This document shows, piece by piece, positions 4,944 to 7,058 of a stretch of 7,058 bases of DNA. How positions within the stretch are numbered: the first letter of the stretch is position 1; each line of letters starts with the position of its first letter. The position numbers and the translations under genes were made by a program. The notes beneath the pieces are model-generated. The model was not told where the DNA came from, made no database searches, and was given only the letters and a program-made list of their open reading frames with translations. The stretch is from an uncultured Olsenella sp. Lineage in GTDB: Bacteria > Actinomycetota > Coriobacteriia > Coriobacteriales > Atopobiaceae. The DNA lies in contig CALCDK010000039.1 in assembly GCA_937900605.1 (NCBI GenBank), positions 1 to 7,058 on the forward strand, written 5' to 3'.

Positions 4944-7058
4944 ATGGCAAAGGACGAAGACGCCAGGACCGACGAGGGGCGCAAGAGGGACTCCGGCGGC
5001 CACAGGCGCGACTACACCTACACGCAGAACCGCGAGCTCAGCTGGCTGCGCTTCGACGACCGCGTCCTCGACGAGGCCTTCGACCCCGACGTGCCGCTGT
5101 TCGAGCGCCTCAAGTTCTGCGAGATCTTCGAGTCCAACCTCAACGAGTGGTTCATGATCCGCGTCGGCGGCCTCACCGACCTCGCCTCGCTCAAGAACCA
5201 GCCCAAGGACAACAAGTCCGACGAGACCCCCGCCGAGCAGCTCGACGCCATCTTCGAGGCGCTGCCGCCGCTCGTGGGGCGCCACGAGCGCGCCCTGGCC
5301 CGCGTCGAGGCGGCCCTCGCCGAGAAGGGCCTCGTGCGCGTCTCGCCGGCCGACTACACCGACGCCGACCGCGCCGCCGTCGCGCGCCACTTCAACCGAC
5401 GCCTCGCGCCGATTGTCTCGCCGCTCGTCGTCGACCCGCGCCACCCCTTCCCCAACCTGCGCAACGGCCGCCTCTTCGTGGCCTGCTCGCTCGATGGCGC
5501 CGACGAGCACGGCGTGCTGGGCCTCATCGAGATCCCGGCCACCGAGGCGCGCGTCGTGCCGCTCCCCTCGCCCGACGGGCGCGCCTGGCGCTACACCCTC
5601 GTCGAGGACGTCCTGCGCTCGTGCCTGTCCTCGTGCTTCGGCGACTACGTGCCCACCCGCTCCGCCGTCATCCGCGTCACCCGCAACGCCGACATCGACC
5701 CGGACGGCGAGGGCGTGCAGGAGGAGGAGGACTACCGCCTCCACATGAAGAAGGTCCTCAAGCTGCGCCAGCGCCTCCAGCCCGTGCGCCTCGAGATCCA
5801 GGGCAAGCTGGGCCGCGCCCTCGAGGAGCTCGTCGCCGACGAGCTCGAGCTCGAGCCGCGCAGGATCTTCCGCGTGAGCCGCCCCATCGGTCTGGGCTAC
5901 GTCTACGGCCTCGAGTCGCACATCCCGGGACCGGAGCACGCCGCCTGCGTCTTCGAGCCCCTCGAGCCCCAGCCCTCGCCGATGGTCGACCCCGCCCGCC
6001 CCATGCGCGAGCAGGTCGAGGACCACGACGTCCTGCTCACCTACCCGTACGAGTCCATGGGGCCGCTGCTGCGCCTCGTGCGCGAGGCGGCCTCCGACGA
6101 CGCGTGCATCTCGATCAGGATCACCCTGTACCGCGTCGCCAAGTCCAGCCACCTGTGCGAGAGCCTCATCAGCGCCGCCGAGGCCGGCAAGGACGTCACC
6201 GTCCTCATGGAGCTGCGCGCCCGCTTCGACGAGGCCAACAACATCGCCTGGGCCGAGCGCCTCGACGACGCCGGCTGCACCGTGATCTACGGCTCCGAGG
6301 GCTTCAAGTGCCACTCCAAGATCTGCCAGATCACCTACCACGACCACGGCAGCATCAGCCGCATCACCTGCCTGGGAACGGGCAACTTCAACGAGAAGAC
6401 CGCCCGCCTCTACTCCGACTTCATGCTGCTCACGGCCGACGAGGGCATCGGCGCGGACGGCAACACGTTCTTCCGCAACCTCTCGCTGGGCAACCTGCGC
6501 GGCACCTACAAGCAGCTCGGCGTGGCCCCCGTGGGCCTCAAGCCCCTCGTGATGCGCGGCCTGGACCGCGAGATCGACCGCGCGCGCGACGGAGAGCCCG
6601 CCCGCGTCTTCCTCAAGATGAACTCGCTCACCGACCGCGACGTCATCGACAAGATCTCCGAGGCGTGCGAGGCCGGCGTGAGCGTCATCCTCGTCATCCG
6701 CGGCATCTGCTGCATCCGCGCGGGCGTCCCCGGCAAGACCGACGGCCTCGTCGTGCGCCAGATCGTCGGGCGCTTCCTCGAGCACGCCCGCATCTACGCC
6801 TTCGGGGCCGACGCGGACATGATCTACCTCTCCTCGGCCGACATGATGACGCGAAACACCGAGCGCCGCGTGGAGATCGCCTTCCCGATCCGCGACGACG
6901 AGTGCCGCAAGATCGTGCGTCACTTCATGGACCTGCAGCTCGCCGACAACGTCAAGGCACGTCAGCTCACCTCCGACGGCACCTGGGGGCCCGTGCCCGC
7001 CGCCGAGGGCGCGCGTCCTGTAAACTCTCAGGAGGTCCTTCTCGCCGAGGCGTGCGCC
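4944..7058 (+). CDS. ppk: Polyphosphate kinase 1 (3' partial, nearly complete)
   Basis: PPK1 reversibly builds inorganic polyphosphate from the gamma-phosphate of ATP via a phosphohistidine; it acts in phosphate storage and stress response. All 705 codons in the window are open (E. coli PPK is 688 residues), and the end carries the NSQE segment usual near the PPK C-terminus. A charged extension of about 22 residues precedes the NRELSWLRFDDRVL N-domain motif. ESNLNEWFMIRV (63-74) holds the nucleotide-binding Asn (65; E. coli 45), with NEWF instead of the common DEFF. Arg397 and Arg427 match the metal-site Arg375 and Arg405, His457 in KCHSK matches the phosphorylated His435, and His614 in LEHAR matches His592, all with identical spacing. 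The residue matching His454 is Cys476, in ITCLGTGNFNEKTARLY. ATG 4944 has GAGAGGGG five bases upstream. The gene is transcribed apart from the MFS gene; a palindrome and a hairpin in the leader suggest regulation. Confidence 0.96.
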   Translation, partial: MAKDEDARTDEGRKRDSGGHRRDYTYTQNRELSWLRFDDRVLDEAFDPDVPLFERLKFCEIFESNLNEWFMIRVGGLTDLASLKNQPKDNKSDETPAEQLDAIFEALPPLVGRHERALARVEAALAEKGLVRVSPADYTDADRAAVARHFNRRLAPIVSPLVVDPRHPFPNLRNGRLFVACSLDGADEHGVLGLIEIPATEARVVPLPSPDGRAWRYTLVEDVLRSCLSSCFGDYVPTRSAVIRVTRNADIDPDGEGVQEEEDYRLHMKKVLKLRQRLQPVRLEIQGKLGRALEELVADELELEPRRIFRVSRPIGLGYVYGLESHIPGPEHAACVFEPLEPQPSPMVDPARPMREQVEDHDVLLTYPYESMGPLLRLVREAASDDACISIRITLYRVAKSSHLCESLISAAEAGKDVTVLMELRARFDEANNIAWAERLDDAGCTVIYGSEGFKCHSKICQITYHDHGSISRITCLGTGNFNEKTARLYSDFMLLTADEGIGADGNTFFRNLSLGNLRGTYKQLGVAPVGLKPLVMRGLDREIDRARDGEPARVFLKMNSLTDRDVIDKISEACEAGVSVILVIRGICCIRAGVPGKTDGLVVRQIVGRFLEHARIYAFGADADMIYLSSADMMTRNTERRVEIAFPIRDDECRKIVRHFMDLQLADNVKARQLTSDGTWGPVPAAEGARPVNSQEVLLAEACA

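Noticed and set aside
4902..6923. 673-codon minus-strand frame opposite ppk
   Set aside because: Composition-driven shadow; PPK1 catalytic residues on the plus strand are at exact family spacing.
7030..7036. AGGAGGT as the ribosome binding site of a gene after ppk
   Set aside because: No start codon follows at usable distance in the window, and the bases encode the conserved NSQE segment of PPK.

Overview
The window is a very GC-rich (about 70% by eye), densely coded stretch of bacterial chromosome. Third codon positions are almost always G or C. The gene content is mostly housekeeping: shikimate pathway, folate metabolism, tRNA charging, a drug-type exporter and polyphosphate synthesis. Composition, codon use and gene style suggest a high-GC actinobacterium, most likely of the class Coriobacteriia (Olsenella/Atopobium/Collinsella type). 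That placement is inference. No rRNA, tRNA, CRISPR array, insertion sequence or prophage signal was seen.

Layout. Bases 1-588 hold the 3' part of a reading frame ending in a type II 3-dehydroquinate dehydratase (aroQ). It has an acidic N-terminal extension that is open to the left edge, so it may be a fusion protein. Convergent to it, 613-1203 (minus) is a 5-formyltetrahydrofolate cyclo-ligase; the two stop codons sit in one inverted repeat. A divergent intergenic region (1204-1321) separates it from trpS (1322-2371). Just behind trpS, with a good Shine-Dalgarno sequence, lies a zinc-ribbon gene (2417-3034). It looks broken, with ACG where ATG is expected and an in-frame TAA after the zinc ribbon, yet its long C-terminal part is still open. 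A perfect 15-bp hairpin (3056-3091) closes that unit.

Bases 3035-3347 are mostly non-coding. They contain the hairpin, a doubtful 39-codon ORF (3111-3230) and a compound inverted repeat (3283-3322) that looks like an operator. An intact DHA2-type MFS exporter (3348-4766) follows, ended by a strong hairpin (4802-4831). The last gene, from 4944 to the right edge, is polyphosphate kinase 1 (ppk). It is nearly complete and has a CRP/GlxR-like palindrome and a hairpin in its leader. Its sequence has Cys at the position of the second catalytic-region His of E. coli PPK (His454).

The genes do not form one pathway. They are separate transcription units, with trpS plus the zinc-ribbon gene as the only likely co-transcribed pair. 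I see no clear undescribed multi-gene system. The best candidates for a second look are the interrupted zinc-ribbon gene, the PPK His-to-Cys change, the aroQ extension and the two operator-like palindromes.
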